A stretch of DNA of 64,000 nt from assembly GCF_014529535.1 (NCBI RefSeq), contig NW_023503474.1, positions 448,997 to 512,996 of the forward strand, in the 5' to 3' direction. The notes beneath the pieces were generated by a model. That model did no database searches. It saw nothing but the letters and a program-made list of their open reading frames with translations, and was not told the origin of the DNA. The position numbers and the translations under genes were made by a program. This document shows, one piece after another, positions 23,777 to 34,165 of the stretch; within the stretch, counting starts at the first letter, position 1; each line of letters begins with the position of its first letter. This DNA comes from Bradysia coprophila (taxonomy: Eukaryota > Arthropoda > Insecta > Diptera > Sciaridae).

Positions 23777-24240
23777 GTTACAGGACATCTAGTGCAAATT
23801 ATAGCCTGATTAGGTTCTAGATATTTGTGGCAGGCCACAGAATTACTAGAAGTATTCGAGTATACTCGTTGAACGGTTCTTTTATTATTTCTAGTGTTTA
23901 AGATAGAGCAACCAACGCAAATGAAAGGTGGGGCATAGTTATAGTTATAGAATGTTGTAGAATGAAAGATAATCTATTGAGTTAAGTATGGCGATGTTTA
24001 TATCGGGGAATAATATTATGTTCACTTCGAAGGGAAATTTATTGAAAGTGAAAGAAAAAATGCGTCAGTATGAATGTACTGCAGGCGTACCAACTTGTCA
24101 TTTCCCGGGAATGGACTTTTAAGTTAAAATATTGAAACAAAAAAGTTATTAAGCAGCTTGAAAGCGATAGATTAGAGAAACGGAGAATAACATCAAGGAT
24201 ATCTTAGGGTCGAGTAGTTCTACTGAAATGAAACTTTTGC
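23777..24240. other. non-coding stretch
   Basis: No gene or repeat structure is recognised. Confidence 0.4.
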
Positions 24241-24283
24241 ATTCATTATTTGCCTGACTTTATTAATATTCATGTGCTGTGCC

Positions 24284-24544
24284 AGGGCCTATTATGTAGA
24301 ATTAATTTGCAAAATTTGCAAAAATTCACAGAAATTCACAAAAATTTGCACAAATTTACGCTTCATTTTCAGCACATTTTGCAAGTCTTTGCGTTCTTTT
24401 GTGTGTTTTAGTACAATTTAAAGTGAATAAAGCAATTAATTTGACTTGGAAGGTGTGTAGAAGTAATTTTTTGAAAAATTTTGCAAATTTGTGGAGAATT
24501 TTGTGGGAATTTTTAAAAAATTTAATTCTACATAATAGGCCCTG
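24284..24544. mobile_element. hAT-type MITE (family CAGGGCCTAT) in a 3' UTR, 261 bp
   Basis: Termini CAGGGCCTATTATGTAGAAT and inverse are flanked by GCTGTGC direct repeats (24277-24283 and 24545-24551; 7 bp identical). The paralogous gene at 31760-32725 has the uninterrupted site, so this insertion is proved by an empty paralogous site in the same window. Confidence 0.92.
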
Positions 24545-24677
24545 GCTGTGCTATACAATGCAGTGCTAAATCTTAAATTCATTATTTTACTAATGTTTGC
24601 GCAGTTATTTTTTACATTTTCCATTTCTTCAAATCGCGTGCTGAAGCCGACACTTCCATGCTGCAAGTGATGACTTA

Positions 24678-25558
24678 TCATATACCCCCTTTGGTTGCGT
24701 CGCTTGCGTCACTTGCGTCGCTTGCATCACTTGCGTCGCTTGCGTCACTTGCGTCGCTTGCATCACTTGCGTCGCTTGCGTCACCTGACATCATCGATTT
24801 AATGTTGTTGTACATATCATCCAACATTGCATCCATTCTATCGCCTAATGTGTCTAATGCATCTTCACTGTCATCACTGTCGGCTGGTCGCATGGCCATG
24901 TCTTTAAATTTGAAGTGTAAATGTTTGAAAGTTATGCACATTGTGTCATTAGTTGTATGAAACCATGAAAGCTTAGAAAATCTCATAGCTCCATGTTACG
25001 ATATAGCATCGGGGAATCTGGCATACGCGATCATCATAGTATGCGCCCTTTTACTACATGTAACGAAAAGCCATGACTGTGCCAGATTCGTCCCTTAGAG
25101 GTGAATCTGGCACAACATCAATTTGTATGGTGTGTCCGATTACCCCACGTCTACGATGAAATGAAAAATGTCACCACTGGCGAAATGGGGACACAAGATA
25201 ATCCATCTTGGCAGAAAATAGAGGAATCTCGCAACTGTAGTATGTTGCAGAGTCTGCATTGCAGAATAGAAACAACGAAAATATCTGACATATGCAAAAT
25301 GCAACTTGAATTGAAATCTTTTTGTAGCACAAGCGGAACAAGCGTCCAGAACAGACAACGTACATAGCTTTTTATGCCGGCGGACGAAAACTGGAGAGAA
25401 ACCACTTCATTTTAGTCGCATGAGCCAAGCTATGTACGAAATAAATTCGGACACACAAAGAACACATCCACATCAGAAACCAATCGCAACTCACCCGTTA
25501 TGAGGAAACAGAACATGATGCTAAGCATCATAGCGATAGGTGCACAATGTTTGAACAT
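24678..25558 (-). CDS. small secreted protein with Asp-Ala-Ser repeats, copy 1
   Basis: Exon 1 (25558-25495) encodes a signal peptide, MFKHCAPIAMMLSIMFCFLI, ending in a GTGAGT donor. The distal exon (open frame 24986-24678) encodes DMAMRPADSDDSEDAL, then DRMDAMLDDMYNNIKS, then about nine Asp-Ala-Ser triplets and TKGGI. It is the inverted paralogue of 31760-32576, with matching promoter, exons and 3' UTR. The acceptor used by the paralogue is changed here (AG to GG, plus a small deletion). An upstream AG near 25000 (GGAG|CTATGAG) would restore the frame but has a weak pyrimidine tract, so the exact junction is uncertain and this copy may be degenerate. AATAAA on the minus strand lies at 24265-24260, beyond a hAT insertion. 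No known family is recognised; function unknown. Confidence 0.6.
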
Positions 25559-25632
25559 TTTGTTTTGTTGAGTTAATATTTGCTGGTTAATAAACGAAAA
25601 CTGTATGATGAACTACAACGTAAAGTTGCTGC

Positions 25633-25640
25633 TATTTATA
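25633..25640 (-). promoter_or_regulatory. TATA box of secreted-protein copy 1
   Basis: TATAAATA on the minus strand, 75-82 bp before the ATG. It is followed about 30 bp downstream by GTAGTTCATCA, the probable initiator region. It is conserved with the copy 2 promoter. Confidence 0.7.
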
Positions 25641-25699
25641 CGAAAAGCCAAAACCAAAACCAGTTCGTAGTTCACGTTTTTCGATAAAGGGATGGTATA

Positions 25700-27599
25700 A
25701 AGAATTAAGTTGCGTTTACATGCCATATGAAACCCGCAAGACGGAACGGAATAATCGGAAATTACCGGTTCTGAAAACCGTTTCATTTCCAGCAGACTAA
25801 CACTAGTTCAGTCACTACACAACAATAGATTAAGATTGGCTCGTCTAGTTCGTTTTTACCATGTATACATAGAAGTACTGGGTCTTAGTGGGTTTTTGAA
25901 TTTAGTTTTTTCATGTTGGTGTCCAATGCTGTCCAAGGTCTGTGCGAGGTGAAGTGCATGGTGAAGACGCGCGGCCCAGCACTTAGTTCGATGCTAATGA
26001 CACCTTTCTTTGTGTGTCACAAAATATTGAGCAATTTTGTGTTTTAAAAGAATGCAAGAGATGGCGTTTGCATCGAACGTTCGTGCGGTGGTATTCGTTT
26101 ATATATGGCATTACCTCCACCCATATATCCAAGGTAGATAGTCCTTTCTCATCAAGCAATCTACGTAGCCTTCCTACAAAAACCTTGAATTTGACAACAG
26201 CACTCCCGTGTAATATTTACTAGACCTGCCTTTAATGTATAAGCTCAGCCACATTTGGAGATTTTAAAGAAGTCATGTTCCACGGGCCAGAAAGGTCATT
26301 AAAGATTTTTTGCTGCCTATGATTATCACGCTATTTCCGTTCCGCAGCCCCGTAAATGTCCCATTAAAAAAATTCACCAAGGGCGAACGGGATTAACTAG
26401 TGGGTTGCAAGTTGCAATTTCATTTCAATTGCAATCTTGTAATTTATTGCCCCAAAACGTACGCTATCTGTGAATTAAAATGCTTGTCGAAGTTAACCTA
26501 ATTGTACGTGTTACAACTTGGCCCAGATAGAACGTTTGCATTATTAGCAATGCATTGAGTTCGACTATGAACTGACTGTGATAAATGGAAACAATTTCGG
26601 TTCGATAGAAATTAATCAGAAATGAATTTTATTTGGATTTGCATTAAAAAAGCTTTGTCAACCGTACACATATCGTAACCTGTTTCGTATCTTAAACTGC
26701 AACTTTTTTGTTCAGTTCAAAAGCAGAATGAAATTAAATCACGAAACGATGTTGTTTTATCGAAAGGCCTCGATATTTCCACTCGAATTCTGTGAAAACT
26801 TTTGACCTGTTCAAATTGCATTGTTTCAAAAGAATTTTTACGTTGCGATTTAGCAACGGATTAAATGCAACAATAGAATTCACCCACAGCGCAAGGCTAT
26901 TAGGCTACATACTTTCTAGCTGAAATCCCTACAAAAACGCTAAAAAATCAGAAAATAGAAACGAACAAAGCCATTGCTTTTCCCTTTGCCAAGGTTCACG
27001 TGAAGTTAAGTACATTAACACAGCACTGCCATTAGCACGAACATAGAAAATGTTCGGAGGCTGATGAAATCACAGTAGGCACTGCGTTTCTGTTATACAG
27101 ATAGATGACTTGTTTTCGTTGTATGAGTTAAAACATACAATACAAACAATTCTAAGCGGTAACTCGTATCACTAAAGCTTCCACAGTGACACAGTGTTCA
27201 TCCTAGTAGCAGTGCTGTGACATTAAGGTTGTTTCGACCTCGGTATTCAGTGACGGTCAGGGCTACCGTGGTCTAGCCATCTTCAGTTGCTTCCAATGAT
27301 CCCTGCTTGAGGCAGCAGTAAATTTTCGGTTAAATAAACATTTGAAAATTTACATAGACGAATGCCATCTTCTGATGGAAAGGTCGGACATAAGAGGAAT
27401 GCTACTTCGAAAAAAACCCATTGTGTAGCAGACACGAGTCAATATTCAGCAAAAACAGTCAATATCTACTTACTCATTCATCATCACAGAAAATCACTCA
27501 CAGGTGATTCATCCGTTTGTTGAACGAACTTCGTTCAAGTACGAAAATTGAACCAAAATTCTGAATTCTAAATCCGATTTGAAATCCGACACAAAATGG
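25700..27599. other. non-coding stretch
   Basis: No gene is recognised. A CATTACCTCCACCCATATA block at about 26108 recurs at about 31092 and, more diverged, at about 45083, marking an old dispersed repeat. Confidence 0.4.
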
Positions 27600-28040
27600 T
27601 ATCAGTCAAAACCACTCAAAAGAGTAAAAGTGATGCAAGTCCCTGTGCATACTTCTAAAACAACTGATATCGCTGGAGGTGACGCATTCTGCGCATGTAC
27701 ACAAAAACTGTAACAGCAAAAATTTGACCAAAGAAATTCTAGAAACAAAATTTTACCAAAAAAAATTTGCGTCACAAAGTGGCAGATGATTCGGACGTAT
27801 TAGGACGTATTCTTGCCTATTTTAAAAATTTTCTTAAAAGTACTTTCCTCAACATCTGCCACTTGTGACGCAAAATTTTTTTGGTAAAATTTTGTTTCTA
27901 GAATTTCTTTGGACAAATTTTTGCTGCTACAGTTTTTGCGTACATGCGCAGAATGCGTCACATCCAGCGATATCAGTTGTTTTGGAAGTATGCACAGGGA
28001 CTTGCATCACTTTTACTCTTTTGAGTGGTTTTGACTGATA
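27600..28040. repeat. 441-bp near-perfect fold-back, GACGCAAGTCC family
   Basis: Both arms (each about 200 bp) begin TATCAGTCAAAACCACTC and include ACTGATATCGCTGG, GTGACGCATTCTGCGC and ATTTGCGTCACAA. The centre is around 27790-27840. It has no coding capacity. Older relatives are at 10010-10320 and 59510-60070. Confidence 0.88.
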
Positions 28041-28321
28041 TCAGTTCTTTTGGAAGATATAGTAGATTGAAAAAATTGAAAAAAATTAATTTTTTTTTGT
28101 TTTAATAGGACTTGCGTCACGGGCGCTATGCTAACGCGCGCCCATGATTCTCCGGGAATCCGGAACTCAATAAAAAGTGCCGAAATCAATTTTTTCTTGG
28201 CTTTTCTTGCATAAACTAGTTAATAATTCAAAATAATGAGGTTTCTTTGACTTGATTTGACGAAAGAAGTTAAAATTGAAAAGATTTTAAATTCCCTAGA
28301 AATGTGAATTGATCTCTTTTT

Positions 28322-28680
28322 CCACACGGAATTTCGAAAACCGACATATTTTCTGTTTTGTGGTTTACTGCTTTTTTGTGAATTTTGCATGTATTTTTAT
28401 ATGGAGAAATCGAAAACTCGAGTAAAACCACAGCAGAGTAAAAGTAACCCTGGCAGTAGCGGTTCATTATTGAAACGTCAAATGAGTGACCTAATACACT
28501 GTATGAAAATGAACTCAAATGAACACTGACATAAGTTGAAAAATTTAATTCGCAAAAAACATAGGGCTACTAGATTATTCAGGTCCCTAGTCAAACAAGC
28601 GCTCCTGCCTGGGTTACTTTTACTCTGCCGTTGTAAAACACAGAAACAGAAAATGTGTCGGTTTTCAAAATTTCTTGTGT
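28322..28680. repeat. fold-back, about 360 bp
   Basis: CACACGGAATTTCGAAAACC and AAAATATGTCGG-type blocks are mirrored at the right end (ATGTGTCGGTTTTCAAAAT). CAGCAGAGTAAAAGTAACCC is mirrored by GGGTTACTTTTACTCTGCCG. A fragment of the same repeat is at about 34300-34345. Confidence 0.7.
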
Positions 28681-29055
28681 GTAGAATATGAAGTTAGCAA
28701 TGAGACATTAGCGCAAAATTTTCAATTTTATCACAAATTTTCAGATGATCTTACAAGTTTAAGTCTGAATTCACAGTCATCCGTTTCGCCGCCTTGTACG
28801 TGACAGAGCACATTGTAACCCTATCACCTTAAAGATTATATCACAAATTTTGTGATTTATTGCATGGACAAACGACAATTATCACTGAAAAGTTGTCGTT
28901 AATTTGAAAACTTCTTTTTTCGACGGAAACACATTTATTTGAATATGTGTGACTCCCGCCGAAATTAATTAATTTTCTAGTGCTCCGTAGTGATAACCTA
29001 GTGAAATTCATTTTCGCGTGGAAGTTTCAGGGAAGTTTATATTCATTGGACAAAG
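28681..29055. other. non-coding stretch
   Basis: No gene is recognised. Confidence 0.4.
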
Positions 29056-29061
29056 TTACTT

Positions 29062-30230
29062 GATGAATGAGATTGTGGAAATTGTAAGCGTCACTACCGC
29101 AAATATCAACGATGGCGCAGCTTGCAAGTGGGCCTTTTGAAATCCAATTTTAAAAAAATAATCATTTGTTAAGCAATTTAAATTTGCGATCACATCGATC
29201 ACTTTGAATATTTCGCCTTTTACTTTCACTCGGATCACGTTGTCCCTGAAAATATTGTTCGTGTGAAGTGACAGAAATGACTAACTTGTCGACAGCGACA
29301 ATCAGTGTTCAAATCTACAATCTATAGCGAGCAAAGACATGACATATTAGTGGGACCCACTATAATGTCATTGATAGCGAGAGACTGGACGAACAGTTGA
29401 AAATTATAGGCCTTAAATACTCTGTCCCAATGGTTACTTTAGAAATGAATAGAATCATAGCAGTGTAGCACGAACACTAATTTTTTCAACGAACAACAAC
29501 CAAATCAAAGGCATCGTTGTGTTTGGTTAACTCGCTTTGATATCATGTAAGAATGCGTTGAAATTTATTTTTTAATTCATTGGATCGTCTATCGAAAATT
29601 CAAATTCTGAAGCAAGCTTACGCTGTGAATTCACCCTAAAAAATCTTGACTCTTATCTTTGCGAGATATCTCCATGTATTATAGTTTGAGATACCACCCA
29701 CATAAGAAAATCCATCCACGTTAGGAAAATTTCGGAGATTGCTTGGTTAAAAAAGACTTCACTTTGCACAAATTTAAGACCTAAGAAAATATTTGACACT
29801 GCAGTATATGCCAACATGAAAAAGAAAAAAGCAAATTTCAAAACCACCTGAAACCCAAAGTATATAAACACTGAAGCTAATGCAAATCCGCAGTTACACA
29901 CGGATCCAAACTTTCAGGTGAATTTTAGCTCCGTCATGTTACACACGTATTGAATTCGTTTGCGTCAAGTTGCATCTAGTGGTGAATCTGGAACGATTTA
30001 GCGACGTTATGTTGCACACATATAAAATTCGTTAGCGTCAAGTTGTATTTAGTGGTGAATTGGAAGTATTTAGGGCCGTCATGTTGCACAAGTCAAGTTA
30101 GACAACTTTACGAAAATGAATTCACCTGAAAGTTTGGATCCGTAATTTCTCTGATCCGTTGAGGGTCTGCATTACCTTCAGTGTTTATATACTTTGCTGA
30201 AACCTACGTTGTAAACACATTCTAGGCGAG
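29062..30230 (-). pseudogene. possible chemoreceptor-like gene broken by a hAT insertion
   Basis: One exon candidate (about 29855-29653) translates into hydrophobic segments such as VVLKFAFFFFMLAYTAV and SEIFLTWMDFLMWVVSQT. A second (about 29254-29062), with a good TTTTCAG acceptor and a GTAACT donor, gives VKGEIFKVIDVIANLNCL and SLIFAVVTLTISTISF. The pattern is reminiscent of insect gustatory receptors, but no C-terminal TYLVILIQF-type exon follows. Ignoring the 341-bp hAT at 29856-30196, an in-frame ATG lies eight codons upstream. The first exon's donor is not convincing. Treat it as a hypothesis. Confidence 0.3.
29856..30196. mobile_element. hAT-type MITE (family CAAAGTATATAAACACTG), 341 bp
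   Basis: Inverted ends match the 23568 copy. It is flanked by perfect 8-bp repeats CTGAAACC at 29848-29855 and 30197-30204. Confidence 0.93.
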
Positions 30231-30357
30231 CCAATCTATTGTTGAACGCTAAAAACAAAACAAATTCAGTAAGTGTACAACCACTCACGTTGCATGTGTC
30301 ACGGGTTCGATTCCCGTAACAGACATAGTTTATATGATTTTTCCAAGATAGATAGAC

Positions 30358-30863
30358 CAGAGAGATGCTAAGATAACGGCTGGGACGCCGTTTCGGCGGA
30401 TAGAGGGAATCTGTCAGCCTTTTTCATATAACGAATGAAATGTCAGAAATGGCTGACTTTTTCCAAAATTGGTCGGTTGTTTACAAAATAATTAATTTTT
30501 GACTACAATGATTCGAGAAGCAGAATATGGAAATACGTTTGCATCGGTGTCAAAATTAACGTAAAGGGTTTTATTTGCAAGGTACTTTCGTATTATCTTG
30601 CTTTTTTCAATTCGGAAATTGTGTACGAATACTGAATCTGATTTATAAATAAATGGACTTACGTTCATTCTGATCCCACAAGGATCATGTTAGCAATTTA
30701 TTTCATTAAAATTGGTGATGCTGGAATTTTAAAAAAAATCTGTGGTTATGTCTTTTTCAATTTGACAGCTGGTCGCATACGGTTCAATTTTTTTCAGAAA
30801 TGATGGACAAATTCCCTCTATCCGTCGAAACGGCGTCACAGCCGTCATATTAGCATCTCTCTG
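30358..30863. mobile_element. hAT-type element (family CAGAGAGATGCTAA), 506 bp
   Basis: Inverted ends of about 60 bp (CAGAGAGATGCTAAGATAAC ... and GGATAGAGGGAAT) are flanked by perfect 8-bp repeats AGATAGAC at 30350-30357 and 30864-30871. The interior is non-coding. It is the longest of the three family members here. Confidence 0.93.
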
Positions 30864-30884
30864 AGATAGACATATGGGCGTATA

Positions 30885-31115
30885 TAATGCCATGACAGAA
30901 TCAGATGTGGGCGGCACGAAAGTTCGATACAGACGCCATCTGTCCCTTTTTTTTAACACAAAATTGCTTCGAAATCTGGGTCATCTGTTTTGTGATAGGC
31001 TCAGTATTTTGTGAAACAAAAGCAAATGTCAACCATTTAAAAAAAGGTGTCATTAACATCGGACTAATGTGCTAGGCCGCTCGTCTAAATGGCATTACTT
31101 CCACCCATATATTTA
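30885..31115. repeat. old dispersed repeat (GCACGAAAGTT ... GGCATTACYTCCAC)
   Basis: Ordered blocks are shared with 26030-26120 and 44935-45115: ATATAAYGCCRT, GGCACGAAAGTT, GTCAACCATTT, GTGYTAGGCCGC, and ATGGCATTAC. It is non-coding. Confidence 0.55.
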
Positions 31116-31439
31116 CCTTGTAGTTTTCCTTTTAGTTAAAATATCAAGTACTAGTGGCATAGATCAATCATACGCAATGGTTTACAATTTTAAAGTCTCT
31201 CTAAAATACGAGGGTATCCATAACGGGCCCATTTGCGGCTTAGGTGCTTGGAAAGCTTTCCTGTCCATCTTATCCTTATTTTATCATACCACAAAAATAT
31301 AAGGCAACTTTTCTGACGCTATTTGGAAAGCTACACCTTTGTGTCACTGGTGTACTTTGAAAAAGCTCGAATTTAATATTTCCAGGTCTTTAGGATACGG
31401 AATTTTGGAATTTCAGGACGTGATCCTAAATTCTGACAC

Positions 31440-31560
31440 CTACTTTTTCCAATGAACGTCAACACAAGGTATGATCCAATGTCAAACTTTGTATGTAGCG
31501 GAGGACATAGCGATTTCATATAAACAAACTCACCTCTATTCCGGTTTGTATACCTGGTTT
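31440..31560. repeat. half-copy of the CAAGGTTCTG-family inner palindrome
   Basis: GAACGTCAACACAAGGTATG, AACTTTGTATG, CGGAGGACATAGCGATTTC and AAACAAACTCACCTCT match, in reverse, the palindrome at 20660-20790. Only one arm is present. Confidence 0.65.
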
Positions 31561-31677
31561 ATACTTTCATTGCTTTTATCGGTATCAATGTCTCAGTTTT
31601 GTAATAATTTCACTTATACATCCTCACTCTCTCTAAACGTTCGCCGTGAACTACGAGCGTAAATGCATGGCTTTTCG

Positions 31678-31685
31678 TATAAATA
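31678..31685 (+). promoter_or_regulatory. TATA box of secreted-protein copy 2
   Basis: TATAAATA is followed about 30 bp downstream by GTAGTTCATCA, the likely start site, with the ATG at 31760. It is conserved with copy 1 over the promoter-proximal region (GCTTTTCGTATAAATAGCAG). Confidence 0.7.
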
Positions 31686-31759
31686 GCAGCAACTTTACGT
31701 TGTAGTTCATCAAATAGTTTTCGCTTATTAACCAGCAAATATTAGCTCAACAAAACAAA

Positions 31760-32576
31760 ATGTTCAAACATTATACACCTATCGCTGTGATGCTTAGCAT
31801 CATGTTCTGTTTCCTCATAACGGGTGAGTTGCGATTGGTTTCTGATGTGGATGTGTTCTTTGTGTGTCCGAATTTATTTCGTACATAGCTTGGCTCATGC
31901 GACTAAAATGAGGTGGTTTCTCTCCAGTTTTCGTCCGCCGGCATAAAAAGCTATGTACGTTGTCGGTTCTTCACGCTCGTTCCGCTTGAAGAACAATCCC
32001 CTAGTAAAAATAAAAGTCTCAAAAGCTCGAAAAGAGACGTCTCACAGTCTCAAATCCTTTGTATTGTGAGACGTGAGACGTCTCTTTTCGAGCTTTTGAG
32101 ACTTTTATTTTTACTAGGGGATTGTTCTTGTTGCTTCTATTCTGCAATGCAGACTTTGCAACATACAGTGATACAGTTGCGAAATTCCTCTATTTACTGC
32201 CAAACACATCCTGCGAGTCCCTCGATTGATTATCTTGTGTCCCCATTTCGCCAGTGGCGACATTTTTCATTATTTTCATGGCTGAATGAAATGCTATGAG
32301 ATTTTCTAAGTTTTCATAGCTGAATCCAGACTAATTAACATACAACTCATGGCGCAATGTTCAAACATTTTATATTTCAAATTTAAAGACATGGACATGC
32401 GACCAGCCGACAGTGATGACAGTGAAGATGCATTAGACGCATTAGGCGATAGAATGGATGCAATGTTGGATGATATGTACAACAACATTAAATCGGTGAT
32501 GTCAGGTGACGCAAGCGACGCAAGTGATGCCAGTGATGCAAGTGACGCACAAAGCGCCAACGCACCCATACGATAA
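31760..32576 (+). CDS. small secreted protein with Asp-Ala-Ser repeats, copy 2
   Basis: Two exons, 31760-31823 and 32320-32576, joined by a GT-AG intron in phase 1, encode 106 aa. Residues 1-21 form a signal peptide (MFKHYTPIAVMLSIMFCFLI). The mature part has a short linker, KFKDMDMRPADSDDSED, an amphipathic DRMDAMLDDMYNNIKSVM, four Asp-Ala-Ser triplets, then AQSANAPIR. It is acidic with one cysteine in the mature chain. The start is fixed by TATA (31678), an initiator region and identical placement in copy 1. Poly(A) signal AATAAA lies at 32720-32725. The intron carries a 143-bp palindromic insert (31988-32130) absent from copy 1. The family is unrecognised. A secreted effector, salivary or cuticular/antimicrobial role is conceivable but unsupported. 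Confidence 0.75.
31988..32130. repeat. palindromic insert in an intron, 143 bp
   Basis: The arms AGAACAATCCCCTAGTAAAA and inverse enclose AAAGTCTCAAAAGCTCG blocks. The paralogous intron of copy 1 (25330-25400) lacks it, but no clean target duplication is seen because flanking sequence was replaced. Confidence 0.85.
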
Positions 32577-32739
32577 GTCATCACTAGCAGCATGGAACTG
32601 TCGGCTTCAGCACACGATGTAAAGAAATGAAAAATGTATATAATGACTGCGAAAACATTAGTAAAATAATGGATTTAAGATTCAGCAATGCATTTTGTAC
32701 AGCACAGCACATGAACGTTAATAAAACCAGGCAAATATA

Positions 32740-33871
32740 AATGTAAAGGTTTCATTTCGTTCTGAATGTTCAGTTGAACTATTCGGCGAATAGTATTCGC
32801 CCCTGAGTTAATGTTATTCTTCGTTTCTTTAATTTCTCCCAACAAGAGCATCCACAGAGCCGTAACCTCAACACTTTTGCGAACATTTCGTCAACAATAA
32901 TTTTTAGGTTATGGTGAATGACGTTTTGACAGCTCAAATAACCACGGGACAGACCTAATTCGTATGTCATTTTAAACGGTAAATACCCTTTAATAATGGA
33001 GACATTAGTTGTTAGCGAAGTTATACGAATTGGCTGTTTTTTGACGACATTCAACTTTAAGTTAAAAAAATAATTTTTTACCATACGAGATGGAGCTCTA
33101 TAGCTGAATAGTATTAGAAAAGGTTTTTGTCTAGTTTTCCTTTCGCCTCCTCGCTCGCCAGTTGTCATTTAAATTAATAACTAACACACTAACGCTAAAT
33201 TAAGGTGAAAAGCCGTCCTTAGGCTAAACACTTGCTGCAAGTGAAATATCATTATTATATTCGTAATTTGTATTTTTTTTTTTTGAATAATAAAGTTCGT
33301 TAAGTCTATAGCTGAATTTAAAAGGAAAACAAAATAAACTTTATTCTACAATGATCTAGTCAAAAATGCCATCTACGCCAAGAAATGCCATCCACGTTAT
33401 AAAAAACTTATACAAATGAATGAATGAACAAAACATCTGACGAAACTTAAATGAGGTTATGTCTGAAAGTATGTACCGTATCTTGAAGATGATCTATACC
33501 TAACCGCTATTAGGGCGCTAATTTTTGTTCGAATTACGTCAGCCACGTTACAGAGAACAGCACCATCTGCCAACCCTGCCTTGACAATGATCGCCAGCGT
33601 CAATGTTAACATTTTCTTTTTGATTTTTCACTTCAATGATCTATTGAAATTCAGATATAGACTCAATAAACCAATTTATCCAACGTATACTACATGCCTG
33701 GAACATAAATAGTTTCATAAATTGTGTATTTACTGAGCTTCATAGAACTGAAACGTCGTTCTTCTTCTCCTTAAAATGGCGAAAATCACAACCCATTGCT
33801 CACTAACGGGAAAGAACATTGATGATAAAAATTGCTAGTGTTTTTGTGAATTTTGCATGTATTCGGAAAAT
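32740..33871. other. non-coding stretch
   Basis: No gene is recognised. A fragment with ATCCACAGAGCCGTAACC at about 32850 belongs to the GTCATCCACA repeat family seen near 13.6 kb. Confidence 0.4.
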
Positions 33872-34165
33872 TGACTTAAATCATGAAAATGTAACTGTTA
33901 ATGTTTCGTATTACGTTTTGACATATTGTAAAAGGTAGCATCGTCCACTACTACAAAAGTTTTGTAAACGGAAGCTTCACTCTCTTCTATAAGCACTATG
34001 AATGGTTCCTTTTACACATCGCTTGTGGAATAGAGTGATGCTTCTTGTTACAAAGTGTTTGTAGATGAGAGTGATGCTCACTCCACACAATGATTGTAGA
34101 AGGGGGTAATTCTGTCAAAACCTAATACGACACTTAACGGTTACATTTTAATGATTTAAGTCAAT
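33872..34165. repeat. fold-back, about 294 bp
   Basis: TGACTTAAATCATGAAAATG and GTATTACGTTTTGACA are mirrored by TGTCAAAACCTAATAC and CATTTTAATGATTTAAGTCA. Inner GAGTGATGCT/AGCTTCACTCT blocks pair as well. Confidence 0.75.

Noticed and set aside
24658-24960. Plus-strand Leu-Ala-Ser repeat frame (and its counterpart at 32306-32593 minus)
   Set aside because: Antisense shadow of the Asp-Ala-Ser coding repeat; the real strand is fixed by the signal-peptide exon, promoter and poly(A) signal.
30285-30330. tRNA-like T-arm (ACGGG-TTCGATT-CCCGT)
   Set aside because: The acceptor strand, D-arm and anticodon arm are not found upstream; at best a B box of an old tRNA-derived SINE.
32779-33168. 129-codon minus-strand open frame
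   Set aside because: No recognisable domain, no splice or promoter context; partly made of GTCATCCACA-family repeat.
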